This document shows positions 17,308 to 28,387 of a DNA stretch of 64,000 nucleotides, piece after piece. Each line of letters begins with the position of its first letter. The first letter of the stretch is position 1. Origin of the DNA: Mycobacterium sp. ITM-2016-00316 (GTDB taxonomy: Bacteria; Actinomycetota; Actinomycetes; Mycobacteriales; Mycobacteriaceae). The notes beneath the pieces were generated by a model. That model did no database searches. It worked only from the letters and a program-made list of their open reading frames with translations, and was not told where the DNA came from. The position numbers and the translations under genes are program-made. The stretch spans positions 558,001 to 622,000 of the forward strand of contig NZ_CP134398.1 in assembly GCF_002968335.2 (NCBI RefSeq), read 5' to 3'.

Positions 17308-18345
17308 ATGCCCATCGCCACGCCCGAGGTATACGCCGAGATGCTGGGCCGTGCCAAGGAGCACTCGTTCGCCTTCCCGGCCATCAACTGTGTCGGGTCG
17401 GAGAGCATCAACGCCGCCATCAAGGGCTTCGCCGACGCGGGTAGCGACGGGATCATCCAATTCTCCACCGGTGGTGCGGAATTCGGATCCGGCCTCGGCG
17501 TCAAGGACATGGTGACCGGCGCCACCGCGCTTGCCGAGTTCGCCCACGTCGTCGCCGCCAAGTACCCCATCACGGTGGCCCTGCACACCGACCACTGCCC
17601 CAAGGACAAGCTGGACACCTTCGTCCGGCCGCTGCTGGCGATCTCCGCCGAGCGCGTGGCCAAGGGCCAGAACCCGCTGTTCCAGTCGCACATGTGGGAC
17701 GGCTCGGCGGTGCCCATCGACGAGAACCTGCAGATCGCGCAGGAACTGCTCAAGCTGTCGGCCGAAGCCAAGATCATCCTGGAGATCGAGATCGGCGTGG
17801 TCGGCGGCGAGGAAGACGGCGTCGAGGCCGAGATCAACGACAAGCTCTACACCACGCCCGAGGACTTCGAGAAGACCATCGACGCGCTCGGCGTCGGCGA
17901 GAACGGCAAGTACCTGCTGGCCGCCACGTTCGGCAATGTGCACGGCGTCTACAAGCCGGGCAACGTGAAGCTGCGTCCCGACATTCTGGAGCAGGGCCAG
18001 AAGGTGGCCGTCGCCAAGCTGGGTCTGCCCGAGGGCAGCCAGCCGTTCGACTTCGTGTTCCACGGCGGATCCGGTTCGCTGAAGTCCGAGATCGAGGATT
18101 CGCTACGCTTCGGCGTGGTGAAGATGAACGTCGACACCGACACCCAGTACGCCTTCAGCCGGCCCATCGCCGGGCACTTCTTCACCAACTACGACGGTGT
18201 GCTGAAGGTCGACGGCGAGGTCGGCAACAAGAAGGCCTACGACCCGCGCAGCTACCTGAAGAAGGCCGAAGCCGGGATGACCGAGCGCGTCATCGAGGCG
18301 TGCAACGACCTGCACAGCGCCGGCCGTTCGGTGTCCGCCGGCTAG
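17308..18345 (+). CDS. fba: Class II fructose-1,6-bisphosphate aldolase
   Basis: Zinc-dependent aldolase of glycolysis and gluconeogenesis, splitting fructose-1,6-bisphosphate into DHAP and glyceraldehyde-3-phosphate. 345 residues, the usual mycobacterial length. The zinc site HTDHC is near 95, with catalytic Asp in the same segment; phosphate-binding GGSGS is near 255 and NVDTD follows. The ATG at 17308 has an AGGAGGA ribosome-binding site 5 nt upstream (17296-17302), ruling out the much longer in-frame extension from 16894. Homologue of Rv0363c. It overlaps the convergent PPE gene by 4 nt. Confidence 0.97.
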   Translation: MPIATPEVYAEMLGRAKEHSFAFPAINCVGSESINAAIKGFADAGSDGIIQFSTGGAEFGSGLGVKDMVTGATALAEFAHVVAAKYPITVALHTDHCPKDKLDTFVRPLLAISAERVAKGQNPLFQSHMWDGSAVPIDENLQIAQELLKLSAEAKIILEIEIGVVGGEEDGVEAEINDKLYTTPEDFEKTIDALGVGENGKYLLAATFGNVHGVYKPGNVKLRPDILEQGQKVAVAKLGLPEGSQPFDFVFHGGSGSLKSEIEDSLRFGVVKMNVDTDTQYAFSRPIAGHFFTNYDGVLKVDGEVGNKKAYDPRSYLKKAEAGMTERVIEACNDLHSAGRSVSAG

Positions 18346-19823
18346 TTCTCCTCGTCCGGGCGCCAGCCGCCCGGCAGCATCGGGCTGACCGCCGCGCCGC
18401 CGAACTGATCGGTGTGCACGGTGGTCAGCCCCTTTGCGTCGATACCGCTGCGCTGTGAGGTGCCGATCCAGGATTCGGGCCGCCGCTCGGGTTCGGGTTC
18501 GGGGTCCTCGGGTTCATAGTCGGCGTAGGCGTCGGCATACGCGCGGTCCTCGATGACCGCCGCCTTCTTGCGGCGCCGTTTGCGTTGCGCCACCGAGGAC
18601 GCCGCGATCCCGGCCGCGGCGGCCGGAATGCCCTCGGCCGGTGCCTGCGCGCTGTTGTGATCCCGCAGCGTCGGCGTGAACCCTTCGCCGGGATCGCTGC
18701 CGGCCACCGCGTACGGGACCAGCGGCGCGGCGACGGTGGCCGCCGGTGCCGCAGGTGCGGCCGCCGTCGCGGAACCCGCCGGAGCGCCCGCGGCGGCCGT
18801 GGCCGGCGCACCACCGCCCGGGAACGCCGCGGGTGCGAGCTGCTGTTGCTCGCCCCGTGGCTGCGCGGCCGGCTCGCCCAGATCCAGCGGCGGCAGGTCC
18901 TGGAACTTCATCAGCTCGTTGAACAGGTACGCGCCGACCCCGATGAGAACGCCGAGCGCGGTGGCGGCCATCAGGGGCAGCAGCAGGATGGACGGATAGG
19001 TGACCGACGCGCCCACCCAGGAGATCGCCTGATAGGCGACGGCGGCCAGAAACGGGCCGTAGGCGTTGAGTGCTGCACCGGGATTGGTCAGGAAGTCCCT
19101 GATGAGGGCGAGGCTGTTGCCCAGCGGGTCCTGCAGGAAATCCCAGATCAGGTCACCGCCGGGCACCGAGTCCAGGTATCCGCGCAACGCGTCGGCGATC
19201 GCATTCGACGAATTCAGTGCCGCGGCCGCGTCGGCGGCCTGGGGTTGGGCGCTCAGCGCGCCGGCCATCGCGGCGCCCATCTCGCCGGCACCTGGGAGCA
19301 GCACCGGCGGCGGGGGCGCGGTGACCGGTCCGGCGGTCACCGCGGCGGTCGACACCGCCTGGTAGGTGCTCATCGTGGTGGCGGCCTGCACCCACATCCG
19401 TACGTAGTCGGCCTCGTTGACCGCGATCGGGATGGTGTTGATACCGAAGAAGTTGGTGGCCATCAGCGCACCGCGGGTGGCGTGGTTGAGCGCCAGTTCG
19501 GGCAGCGTGGGCATGGTCGCCAGAGCCGTTGTGTAGGCGGCGGCCGCGGTCTCGTGCTGCGCCGCGGTGGCGGCACTGTTCGCGCTCGCCTGCGCCAGCC
19601 AGCCCAGGAACGGGGAGTGCGCGACGACGTACTGCTGCGCGCTCGGGCCCTCCCACGCGCCGGCCTGCACGGTGCCCAGGGTGGCCGTCAGGTCGGCCGC
19701 TGCGGTGGCGTAGTCGATGCTCAGCTGATGCCAGGCCGCCGCGGCGGCAAGCAGTGGGCCCGCGCCGGGACCGCTACTCAGCAGCGCTGAATGGACCTCG
19801 GGTGGCAATGCCATCCACATCAT
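18342..19823 (-). CDS. PPE family protein, PPW-like C-terminus
   Basis: A 493-residue PPE protein. The N-terminal PPE domain (about 1-170) has the PPE motif at residues 7-9 and the WxG turn [10 protein letters not shown] around 57, and is normally paired with a PE partner and exported by a type VII system. A hydrophobic middle (about 265-320) is followed by an Ala/Pro linker, a basic RKRRRKK patch, an acidic [10 protein letters not shown] tract, and PMLPGGW at 481-487, which matches the PxxPxxW motif of the PPE-PPW subfamily. No PE, Esx or Ecc gene is in the window. In H37Rv I recall mgtE at this position. Confidence 0.9.
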   Translation of the reverse strand: MMWMALPPEVHSALLSSGPGAGPLLAAAAAWHQLSIDYATAAADLTATLGTVQAGAWEGPSAQQYVVAHSPFLGWLAQASANSAATAAQHETAAAAYTTALATMPTLPELALNHATRGALMATNFFGINTIPIAVNEADYVRMWVQAATTMSTYQAVSTAAVTAGPVTAPPPPVLLPGAGEMGAAMAGALSAQPQAADAAAALNSSNAIADALRGYLDSVPGGDLIWDFLQDPLGNSLALIRDFLTNPGAALNAYGPFLAAVAYQAISWVGASVTYPSILLLPLMAATALGVLIGVGAYLFNELMKFQDLPPLDLGEPAAQPRGEQQQLAPAAFPGGGAPATAAAGAPAGSATAAAPAAPAATVAAPLVPYAVAGSDPGEGFTPTLRDHNSAQAPAEGIPAAAAGIAASSVAQRKRRRKKAAVIEDRAYADAYADYEPEDPEPEPERRPESWIGTSQRSGIDAKGLTTVHTDQFGGAAVSPMLPGGWRPDEEN

Positions 19824-19925
19824 GGAAGCGACTATGACACAGGCAAACTCGCTATCAGTCGCCCAGGTCTTCGATTGGGCTGTGCGGCACTCAGTTTGCC
19901 GGGTGACCGAAATCTGGGTCGGGGG

Positions 19926-20636
19926 TCACCCGTTCTGGCAGATCTTCCACTGGTCGTCACGGAACTGGAGGTCGAAGCTCCGGGTGGAACGCGTCTGCGG
20001 CGCATTGGCCATGAAGGTGGTGACATTCGCCTCGGCGTGGTCGTTCTCCACGACGACCTCGTCGATGCTGGCCACCACCGGGTACTGCTTGGCGGCCGCG
20101 ACCCGCTTGTGGGTCTCGGCCCAGGAGCGGTCGTCGTACTGGACGTAGCTCTCCCTGGTCGCGCCGCAGGTGATACCGCGCAGCGCCGCCAGGTCGCCCT
20201 TCTGGATGGCGATGTCGAAGCTCTCGATGGTCGAACGGACCTGGTCTTCCTGCGATGTGGCGTTGGCGCCACCACGGGTCAGCAGTACCGTGCCCAGCAC
20301 CGCGAGCGCCACCAGCGCCGAGATCACCAGCACGACGGCGATCACCCAGCCCCAGCTACGCCGGGCACGTGGCGGCTTGGGTGCGTCATCGCGCGGCGGG
20401 ATCACCTGCGGCGCAGCCGCTTTGGAGCTGTCGGCGAACGCGGTGCTGTCGATCATCTCGGTGGGTTCGCCCGCGGCGAAGATCTCGGTCGGGGGCTCGG
20501 GCACCGACTGGATGATCTGGGTGGATCCGTCGAAGCCCGACGGCGCGGTGAACCGGCGCTCCGACGAATCGTCGGATTCCGGCGCATCCGGGTCGGGTTC
20601 CTGCTTGCCGCCTTCGGGCTCTGTTGGGTTCGACAT
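19926..20636 (-). CDS. Rv0361-like single-pass membrane protein
   Basis: A 236-residue protein with a long, acidic, Pro-rich cytoplasmic N-terminus (1-95), one transmembrane helix (about 97-122) and an extracytoplasmic SNTF2-like domain (DQVRSTIESFDIAIQKGD, then LQFRDDQWKICQNG). Two cysteines (in ITCGAT and KICQNG) could be disulfide-linked. The layout resembles the genes at 5748-6314 and 36048-36485. Its place between the fba region and DUF3151 matches Rv0361. Function unknown. Confidence 0.8.
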   Translation of the reverse strand: MSNPTEPEGGKQEPDPDAPESDDSSERRFTAPSGFDGSTQIIQSVPEPPTEIFAAGEPTEMIDSTAFADSSKAAAPQVIPPRDDAPKPPRARRSWGWVIAVVLVISALVALAVLGTVLLTRGGANATSQEDQVRSTIESFDIAIQKGDLAALRGITCGATRESYVQYDDRSWAETHKRVAAAKQYPVVASIDEVVVENDHAEANVTTFMANAPQTRSTRSFDLQFRDDQWKICQNG

Positions 20637-20716
20637 CCCTACTGCAGTCCTCCCTCGTGATGCTTCAACGCAAGCCTAATCACAGCCGGCGTACGCCCGC
20701 ACGGCACAATAGGCCT

Positions 20717-21133
20717 ATGACGCGAATGGGCGACCTGCTGGGGCCGGATCCGGTGCTGCTGCCGGGCGATACGGAAGCTGAAGGCGAACTGGAGGCCGGC
20801 GAGAAGGCTGCCATCGTCGCCGCGGCGCACCCGAGCGCCTCGGTGGCGTGGGCCACGCTCGCCGAGCAGGCGCTGTCGGAGGATCATCCAGTGGCCGCTT
20901 ACGCGTATGCCCGCACCGGGTATCACCGCGGACTCGACCAGCTGCGTCGCAACGGCTGGAAGGGCTTCGGTCCGGTGCCCTATGCGCACGAGCCGAACCG
21001 GGGCTTTCTGCGTTGCGTGGCGGCGCTCGCCCGGGCCGCCCAGGAGATCGGTGAGACACCCGAGTACGCGCGGTGCCTGGATCTGCTCGACGACTGCGAC
21101 CCGTCCGCGCGCGCCGCGCTCGGGGTGAACTAG
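20717..21133 (+). CDS. DUF3151 protein (Rv0360c-like)
   Basis: A 138-residue soluble protein of the actinobacterial DUF3151 family. It is alpha-helical with TPR-like character (SASVAWATLAEQAL, VAAYAYARTGYHRGLD, a GFLRCVAALARAAQEIGE helix). The ATG at 20717 is chosen over the upstream reading because it begins the conserved MGDLLGPDPVLLPGD segment. It is divergent from the Rv0361-like gene and convergent with the CDF gene, with a 4-nt overlap. No biochemical role is known to me. Confidence 0.85.
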   Translation: MTRMGDLLGPDPVLLPGDTEAEGELEAGEKAAIVAAAHPSASVAWATLAEQALSEDHPVAAYAYARTGYHRGLDQLRRNGWKGFGPVPYAHEPNRGFLRCVAALARAAQEIGETPEYARCLDLLDDCDPSARAALGVN

Positions 21134-22026
21134 CAGTTCTTAGCGCCGCAATCGCCGACGCCGCCGGGCGGCTCGACCTGCACCGTGGCGTGTTCCAGAC
21201 CGCGTGCGGCCAGCACCGCCTGGGCGTCCACCAGGACTCGGGCGGCGTCGTCGGTGCTGGTCAGATGCGCGGTGGCCATGTCGCGGCCGGGCACCAGCGT
21301 CCACACGTGCAGGTCGTGCACCTCGGTGACGCCGGGAACGTCGCGCAACGCGGTGCGCAATTCGTCGACGTCGATGTGGGCGGGTGACGACTCGCTGAGG
21401 ATCCGCAGTGCGGCCCTGGCGAGGGCGAAGGCCCGCGGCAGCACCCACAGGGCGACCAAGACGGCCACGACGACGTCGGCGTACGGCCAGCCGGTGGTGA
21501 CGGTGACGATGCCGGCGATCAGCACGCCGATGCTGCCGACGGTGTCGGCGACGACCTCCATGTAGGCGCCCTTGACGGCCAGGCTGTGCTCGGAGTCCGA
21601 GCGCAGCAGCAGCACCACGACGGCGTTGGCGGCCAGGCCGGCCAGCGCGACGACGATCAGCGGCACGCCGGGGACGGCGGGTGCATCCCCGAGGCGTTCG
21701 AAGGCCTCGTACAGGATGAATCCGGCGACACCCAGCAGCAGCGCGGCGTTGGCGACGGCGGTGAACACCTCGGCGCGGTGCCAGCCGTAGGTCCGGGCGG
21801 CGGAGGTGGATCCGCGGCGGGCCAGCAGCACGGCGGTCAGGCCCATGAACATCGCGACCAGGTCGGTCAGCATGTGCCCGGCGTCGGCGAGCAGCGCGAT
21901 CGAGTTGATCCATAGCGCGGTGACCAGTTCCAGCACGAAGAACGCGGCGAGGATCGCCGCGCCGATGATCATCCGGCCGACGCGCGTGTCACCGCTGCCG
22001 TGGCTGTGGTCGTGTCCAGCTCCCAT
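21130..22026 (-). CDS. Cation diffusion facilitator (metal/H+ antiporter)
   Basis: A 298-residue CDF exporter with six transmembrane helices and a C-terminal metallochaperone-like domain (about 215-290). The N-terminus is His-rich (MGAGHDHSHGSGD) and the C-terminus ends in GDCGAKNC, both potential metal ligands. The TM2 site is H51-xxx-D55 (GHMLTD), as in ZitB. The TM5 site reads E157-xxx-D161 (MEVVAD) where zinc exporters usually have HxxxD, which may change metal choice. An ArsR/SmtB-type palindrome lies 11 nt upstream of the start (22037-22056), so metal-dependent derepression is likely. Confidence 0.88.
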   Translation of the reverse strand: MGAGHDHSHGSGDTRVGRMIIGAAILAAFFVLELVTALWINSIALLADAGHMLTDLVAMFMGLTAVLLARRGSTSAARTYGWHRAEVFTAVANAALLLGVAGFILYEAFERLGDAPAVPGVPLIVVALAGLAANAVVVLLLRSDSEHSLAVKGAYMEVVADTVGSIGVLIAGIVTVTTGWPYADVVVAVLVALWVLPRAFALARAALRILSESSPAHIDVDELRTALRDVPGVTEVHDLHVWTLVPGRDMATAHLTSTDDAARVLVDAQAVLAARGLEHATVQVEPPGGVGDCGAKNC

Positions 22027-22036
22027 GCAGCCGAAT

Positions 22037-22056
22037 ATATGCGCAAAGTCGCATAT
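22037..22056. promoter_or_regulatory. ArsR/SmtB-type operator upstream of the CDF exporter
   Basis: A perfect inverted repeat, ATATGCG-N6-CGCATAT, just before the CDF start codon. The ATAT-half-site palindrome is the form bound by ArsR/SmtB metal sensors such as NmtR and KmtR in mycobacteria. No arsR-type gene lies in the window, so the regulator must act from elsewhere. Confidence 0.7.
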
Positions 22057-22066
22057 GTTGCAAGAC

Positions 22067-22846
22067 TCAGAGCCAGGCCGACCAGAACCGGGTCAGTCCG
22101 CCGCCGATCGACACCAGCGATCCGTTGATACCGGACAGGTCGACGAACCAGAACACCACCGCGAAGAACACCTGGTTGAGCTGCGGCACCAGCAGCACCA
22201 CGAGCAGGATCAGGAAACCCCAGCCCTTGACGGGTTCCAGCGCGCGCTGGGTGTCCGGTTTGAGGTGCGGTTCCAGCGCGCCGTACCCGTCCAGGCCGGG
22301 GATCGGGAGCAGGTTCAGCAGCACCGCGGTCACCTGCAGGAAGCCCAGGAAGGCCATCCCACCCCAGAACACCAGATGGGCCGGGTCGTAGAACAGGCTC
22401 ACGGCCGTCAGCAGCAGGACCGCCAGCACCACGTTGGCCAGCGGGCCGGCCAAACTGACCTGGGTGCGCTGCCGTGCCGTCATCCAGCCCGTGCGCACAT
22501 AGACCGCACCGCCGGGCAGCCCGATACCGCCGAGGGCGATGAACAGCAGCGGCAACCCGAGCGAGAGCATCGGGTTGGAGTACTTCAGCGGGTTCAGCGT
22601 CAGATAGCCGCGCACCGCGACGTCGTGGTCACCGAACTTCCACGCGGTGTAGGCGTGCCCGAACTCGTGCAAGCACAACGACACCAGCCAGCCCGCGACC
22701 ACCAGGACGAACACCGCGGCATAGGAGAGCGGTTCGATGGCGTCCCCGCAGAACCAGGCCAGCCCGCCGCCGGCGAGTGTGAGCGCGACGATCCCCAGGA
22801 AGACCGGGCTGGGTCGTACCGACTGGTGCAGCGGACGGATGTTCAC
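22067..22846 (-). CDS. M50 site-2-protease family membrane metalloprotease (Rip2-like)
   Basis: A 259-residue intramembrane zinc protease with five to six helices. HEFGH at 60-64 provides the zinc ligands His60/His64 and catalytic Glu61, and NLLPIPGLDGYG (near 180-190) carries the third ligand Asp. There is no PDZ domain, unlike Rip1. Homologue of Rv0359, which neighbours purA in H37Rv. Its substrates, possibly anti-sigma factors, are not shown by sequence. The 3' end lies 11 nt before the operator of the CDF gene on the same strand. Confidence 0.9.
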   Translation of the reverse strand: MNIRPLHQSVRPSPVFLGIVALTLAGGGLAWFCGDAIEPLSYAAVFVLVVAGWLVSLCLHEFGHAYTAWKFGDHDVAVRGYLTLNPLKYSNPMLSLGLPLLFIALGGIGLPGGAVYVRTGWMTARQRTQVSLAGPLANVVLAVLLLTAVSLFYDPAHLVFWGGMAFLGFLQVTAVLLNLLPIPGLDGYGALEPHLKPDTQRALEPVKGWGFLILLVVLLVPQLNQVFFAVVFWFVDLSGINGSLVSIGGGLTRFWSAWL

Positions 22847-22865
22847 GTGTCGACGCTACCGGGTT

Positions 22866-22918
22866 GCTGCGCTCGTCACCGGACGGTGTTGTATGCGCCG
22901 GCCTCCTCGCTGCGCTCG

Positions 22919-22929
<11 letters not shown>
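22866..22929. repeat. 21-bp direct repeat, two copies
   Basis: A 21-bp sequence (beginning GCTGCGCTCG and ending ACCGGACGG) occurs at 22866-22886 and again, identical, at 22909-22929. The second copy contains the last codons and the stop of the frameshifted Rv0358-like gene. On the minus strand both contain GAGCGCAGC, part of a short motif family scattered through the window. Confidence 0.8.
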
Positions 22930-25595
<2,666 letters not shown>

Positions 25596-25613
25596 CCGTG
25601 TCACCATGACGGC

Positions 25614-26303
25614 GTGACCACATACCCGTCGGACCGGCACCTTCGCAAGCTCACCACGCCGCGGGCGGCGGCGGTGGCCGGTGTGCTGTTCGCGCTGCTG
25701 TTCGGGACCGCGCTTGCGTTGATCCGGACTGCCCTGCCCGAGGGTGCCGAGCACGGATCGCAGTGGATTGCCGGGGCGAGTGGCCAGTTGAAGTTGGCTT
25801 CGGTGCTGATGCCGTTCGCCGGCATCACGTTCCTCTGGTTCATCGGCGTCATCCGTGACGGTTTCGGCGGCTATGAGGACAAGTTCTTTTCCACCGTGTT
25901 CATCGGCAGCGGATTGTTGTTCCTGGCAATGATGTTCGTGTCCTCGGCCGTCGGTGCGGGGCTGGTCGCCACCAGGGTCGGCCTGCCGGATGTGACCGTC
26001 CGCGATGAACTCGCGGTGTTCGGCCAAGGCATGCTCGAGAGCCTCACCACCACCTATGCACTGCGGATGGGGGCGGTGTTCATGATCTCGCTGGCCACCA
26101 TCTGGCTTCGTACCGGTTTGATGCCGCGCTGGTTGGTCATCGTGACTTACCTTGTGGCGGTGAGCCTTCTGATTTCCGGTGGGGTCACCATGTGGGTGGT
26201 GCTGGCCTTCCCGCTGTGGGTTCTGGTGGTCAGCATGCTGCTTCTGACGCGGGCCGGAGTGATCGACCTGCACCATGAAGATCCGGACGGGCCGGATCGC
26301 TAA
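25614..26303 (+). CDS. Integral membrane protein of unknown function
   Basis: A 229-residue protein with six predicted transmembrane helices (about 18-40, 60-80, 98-120, 135-160, 165-190, 195-220), a basic N-terminus (SDRHLRKLTTPR) and an acidic C-terminal tail. There is no transporter or enzyme motif I can name. GTG start. It is the last plus-strand gene before the 13E12-type element and may mark the edge of the accessory region. Confidence 0.7.
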   Translation: MTTYPSDRHLRKLTTPRAAAVAGVLFALLFGTALALIRTALPEGAEHGSQWIAGASGQLKLASVLMPFAGITFLWFIGVIRDGFGGYEDKFFSTVFIGSGLLFLAMMFVSSAVGAGLVATRVGLPDVTVRDELAVFGQGMLESLTTTYALRMGAVFMISLATIWLRTGLMPRWLVIVTYLVAVSLLISGGVTMWVVLAFPLWVLVVSMLLLTRAGVIDLHHEDPDGPDR

Positions 26304-26310
26304 AAGAGCG

Positions 26311-27996
26311 CTAAAAGGGTGGGTCGCTGTCGCTTTCGGCGAGGGCGCGTTCGAGTTGGTTGCGTGCGCGTTCGGTGTTGATGCGCTGGGCCCGGTCTTG
26401 GGCGCGGGTGCGTTGCCGGATCGGCATCTTGGTGTCGCGGTCGGTGTCGTCGATGAGGCTGATCGCGCGTTTTCGGGGGATCGGTGTGTCAATGTTCCAG
26501 TGCGGGAACAGGATTGCCGCGCCGGGCGCTTTCTGGTAGCTGTGCCCGGTGGGTGCGCTCCAGTGGATGCTGCCGTCGGGTTTCGCTGCCGGTTCCCAAC
26601 CACCGAAAGTCTTGACCAAATGGTGCAGACGGCACAGCGGCCCGAGGTTGCCCGGATGCGTCGCCCCGGCCGGCCACGGGATCAGATGATCGAGGTCGCA
26701 GCGGTGCGCGGCCCGGTTGCAGCCGGGGAAGCTGCAGGTCATGGCCCGCATGCGGACGAACGCGGTCAGCGCGGCCGAGGGCCGGTACTGCCGTTCGGCG
26801 GGTAGGTCGGCGATCTCGGCGAGGGGTTTGACGGTGGCGCCGCCGGCGATGAGTTCGGCGAGCATGGCGGCGGGGATGATGGCGCCATCGAGCATCACCG
26901 CGGGGCTGGGGTTGCAGGCCGCGGGCGCAGGGGGCTTGGTGCTGGCAGCCGGCGCGGCAGGCTCGGATGGTCCAGCGGGTTCGGACTTCGCGGCCGGTGT
27001 CTGCGGCTCGTGCTCGGGCGCAGCGGGTTCGGATTCCGCGGCCGGTGTCTGCGGCTCGCTCTCAGGTGTGCCGGGCTCGGCGGGCTCTTCCCCCGACTCT
27101 GCGGCGGGCTCGGAGTCCGGGGTGCCCGCAGCGCCGGGCGTGGTCTGCGGCGGGGTGTTCTCGCCGGCGGCGGGCGCCTGGTCGGTCAGCGCGTAGATGG
27201 TGATCGCGCCGGCGCGCGGATCCTTCCCGCTGCCCGCGCAGCCGGTGTCCCCGCACTCGCAGGCCAGCCGTTCCAGCGCCGGGCCGACCACACCCAACGC
27301 AGCCAGGGCCGCGGCGCGTAGTTCGCCGCGGCGGCGCGGATCACCTGCGCAGACGGTGTCGGCCAGGTCGTTGAGGCGTTGTTCGAGGATCTTTTTGTCG
27401 GTGATGCGCAGCCGTCCCCAGAACGAGGCGACACCGTTGGGGTCGTCCTTGTCGTCGAACTCGACGTAGAGGTCTTTGGCGGCCCGCCGCGAGCGCACGA
27501 CGGCTTCGGGGTCGAACTTCTCCACCCACAGATCCACCGCGCCGATCAGTTGCTTCTCCGAATGCGCCCCATACTCGCCCGCTTCGGCGGAGATGGCGGT
27601 GTCGATCAACCCGAGCGCGTCCTCGTCGACGACCAGATGGGTGCGCCAAGTGATCGCATCGATCACCGTCGCCGAGATCGCACCGGTGGCGAACAGGGCC
27701 GCGGTGCGGGGTAGCCGGTCACGCAACGCCTGGGCGATGCGCATCTGCTTGGACGCCGCGTACGGATTCAGGTTGCAGGCCGCCGCGACCGCGGCCTGGG
27801 CCCACGCCCAGCCATCGATGACCTGGTGGGCAACGGTGTCGTCCTCGTCGTCACATTGACGGGCGACCACTTCGCCGATCAGTGCCAGCCGCTGCGCGGC
27901 CGCCCTGGCCTCGGTCTGGGTCATGGTCGTGACCGCGCAGATGAGCGCCTCATCGCTCAACGCGGCGAGTGCGACCCGATCCAAAATCTCGAACAT
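26311..27996 (-). CDS. DUF222/HNH endonuclease protein (13E12 repeat family)
   Basis: A 561-residue member of the REP13E12-type family. An N-terminal DUF222 region (about 1-240) is followed by a low-complexity Pro/Glu/Ala linker (about 265-375) with repeated SEPxxPxxExEPQTPA-like units, then a C-terminal HNH nuclease domain (CSFPGCNRAAHRCDLDHLIP, then LCRLHH). Such genes are multi-copy in mycobacteria, are tied to recombination, and in M. tuberculosis serve as integration targets for phiRv1. ATG 27996 is chosen as the start of the conserved MFEILDRVALA. A repeat-flanked palindrome lies just upstream (28016-28067). Confidence 0.88.
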   Translation of the reverse strand: MFEILDRVALAALSDEALICAVTTMTQTEARAAAQRLALIGEVVARQCDDEDDTVAHQVIDGWAWAQAAVAAACNLNPYAASKQMRIAQALRDRLPRTAALFATGAISATVIDAITWRTHLVVDEDALGLIDTAISAEAGEYGAHSEKQLIGAVDLWVEKFDPEAVVRSRRAAKDLYVEFDDKDDPNGVASFWGRLRITDKKILEQRLNDLADTVCAGDPRRRGELRAAALAALGVVGPALERLACECGDTGCAGSGKDPRAGAITIYALTDQAPAAGENTPPQTTPGAAGTPDSEPAAESGEEPAEPGTPESEPQTPAAESEPAAPEHEPQTPAAKSEPAGPSEPAAPAASTKPPAPAACNPSPAVMLDGAIIPAAMLAELIAGGATVKPLAEIADLPAERQYRPSAALTAFVRMRAMTCSFPGCNRAAHRCDLDHLIPWPAGATHPGNLGPLCRLHHLVKTFGGWEPAAKPDGSIHWSAPTGHSYQKAPGAAILFPHWNIDTPIPRKRAISLIDDTDRDTKMPIRQRTRAQDRAQRINTERARNQLERALAESDSDPPF

Positions 27997-28015
27997 ATGT
28001 GCGATACTACCGGCG

Positions 28016-28067
28016 GGGTCGGACATTGACTGTCATGTCTCAAGACATCACAGGGTCGGACATTGAC
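28016..28067. repeat. 15-bp direct repeats flanking a palindrome
   Basis: GGGTCGGACATTGAC occurs at 28016-28030 and 28053-28067. Between them lies a near-perfect 22-bp palindrome (28031-28052) whose core is ATGTCT-CA-AGACAT. The unit is directly upstream of the DUF222/HNH start. It could be a regulator site, a cleavage or recombination site for the HNH protein, or an attachment-like site. Confidence 0.7.
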
Positions 28068-28084
28068 AGCAGGATTTTCCAGGC

Positions 28085-28182
28085 TGTGGATAACTAGGGT
28101 TTCGACCGTTTTACGTACGTGAAGCTGCTTCTGATCGGCGCGGTCGCGACCGCTGCCTCTCCGGCTCGCGGAAAGTGGACAA
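28085..28182. other. Cluster of DnaA-box-like nonamers
   Basis: TGTGGATAA (28085-28093) is a perfect E. coli-type DnaA box on the minus strand. AGTGGACAA (28165-28173) is one mismatch from the mycobacterial box TTGTCCACA read on the minus strand, and TAATCCACA (28174-28182) is one mismatch from TTATCCACA. All three fall within 98 bp in an AT-richer gap between the DUF222 and ferredoxin genes. A functional role is not shown. Confidence 0.4.
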
Positions 28183-28193
28183 CTAATCCACAA

Positions 28194-28385
28194 CTATTCC
28201 AGCAGCTTCAACGCCGACGCGGGGCACAGCTTGACGGCCTCGCGGGCATGTTCCTCTTCACCGGCGGGCACCTCGTCGGTGAGCACCACCACCACGCCGT
28301 CGTCATCCTGATCGAACACCGCGTCGGCCACCATCACACAGTTGCCCGCGGTGATACAGGAGTCGTGGTCAGCTTCAACTTTCAT
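28194..28385 (-). CDS. [3Fe-4S] ferredoxin for the adjacent P450
   Basis: A 63-residue small acidic electron carrier with Cys10, Cys16 and Cys54 (SCITAGNC and KLCPA), the three-cysteine pattern of [3Fe-4S] ferredoxins that reduce actinobacterial P450s; the usual fourth cysteine is absent. ATG 28385 is preferred to the GTG at 28394 because AGGTGG is well placed 5 nt before it. It starts 2 nt after the P450 stop, so the two are cotranscribed. Confidence 0.9.
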   Translation of the reverse strand: MKVEADHDSCITAGNCVMVADAVFDQDDDGVVVVLTDEVPAGEEEHAREAVKLCPASALKLLE

Positions 28386-28387
28386 CG

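Noticed and set aside
16719..17843. A 374-codon version of the LpqH-like gene
   Set aside because: The added N-terminus is antisense to fba; the signal peptide and lipobox place the start near 17207-17237.
26940..27150. Pro/Glu repeats in the DUF222/HNH linker, considered as a tandem-repeat array of separate interest
   Set aside because: The units are short and degenerate, a common feature of linkers in this family.
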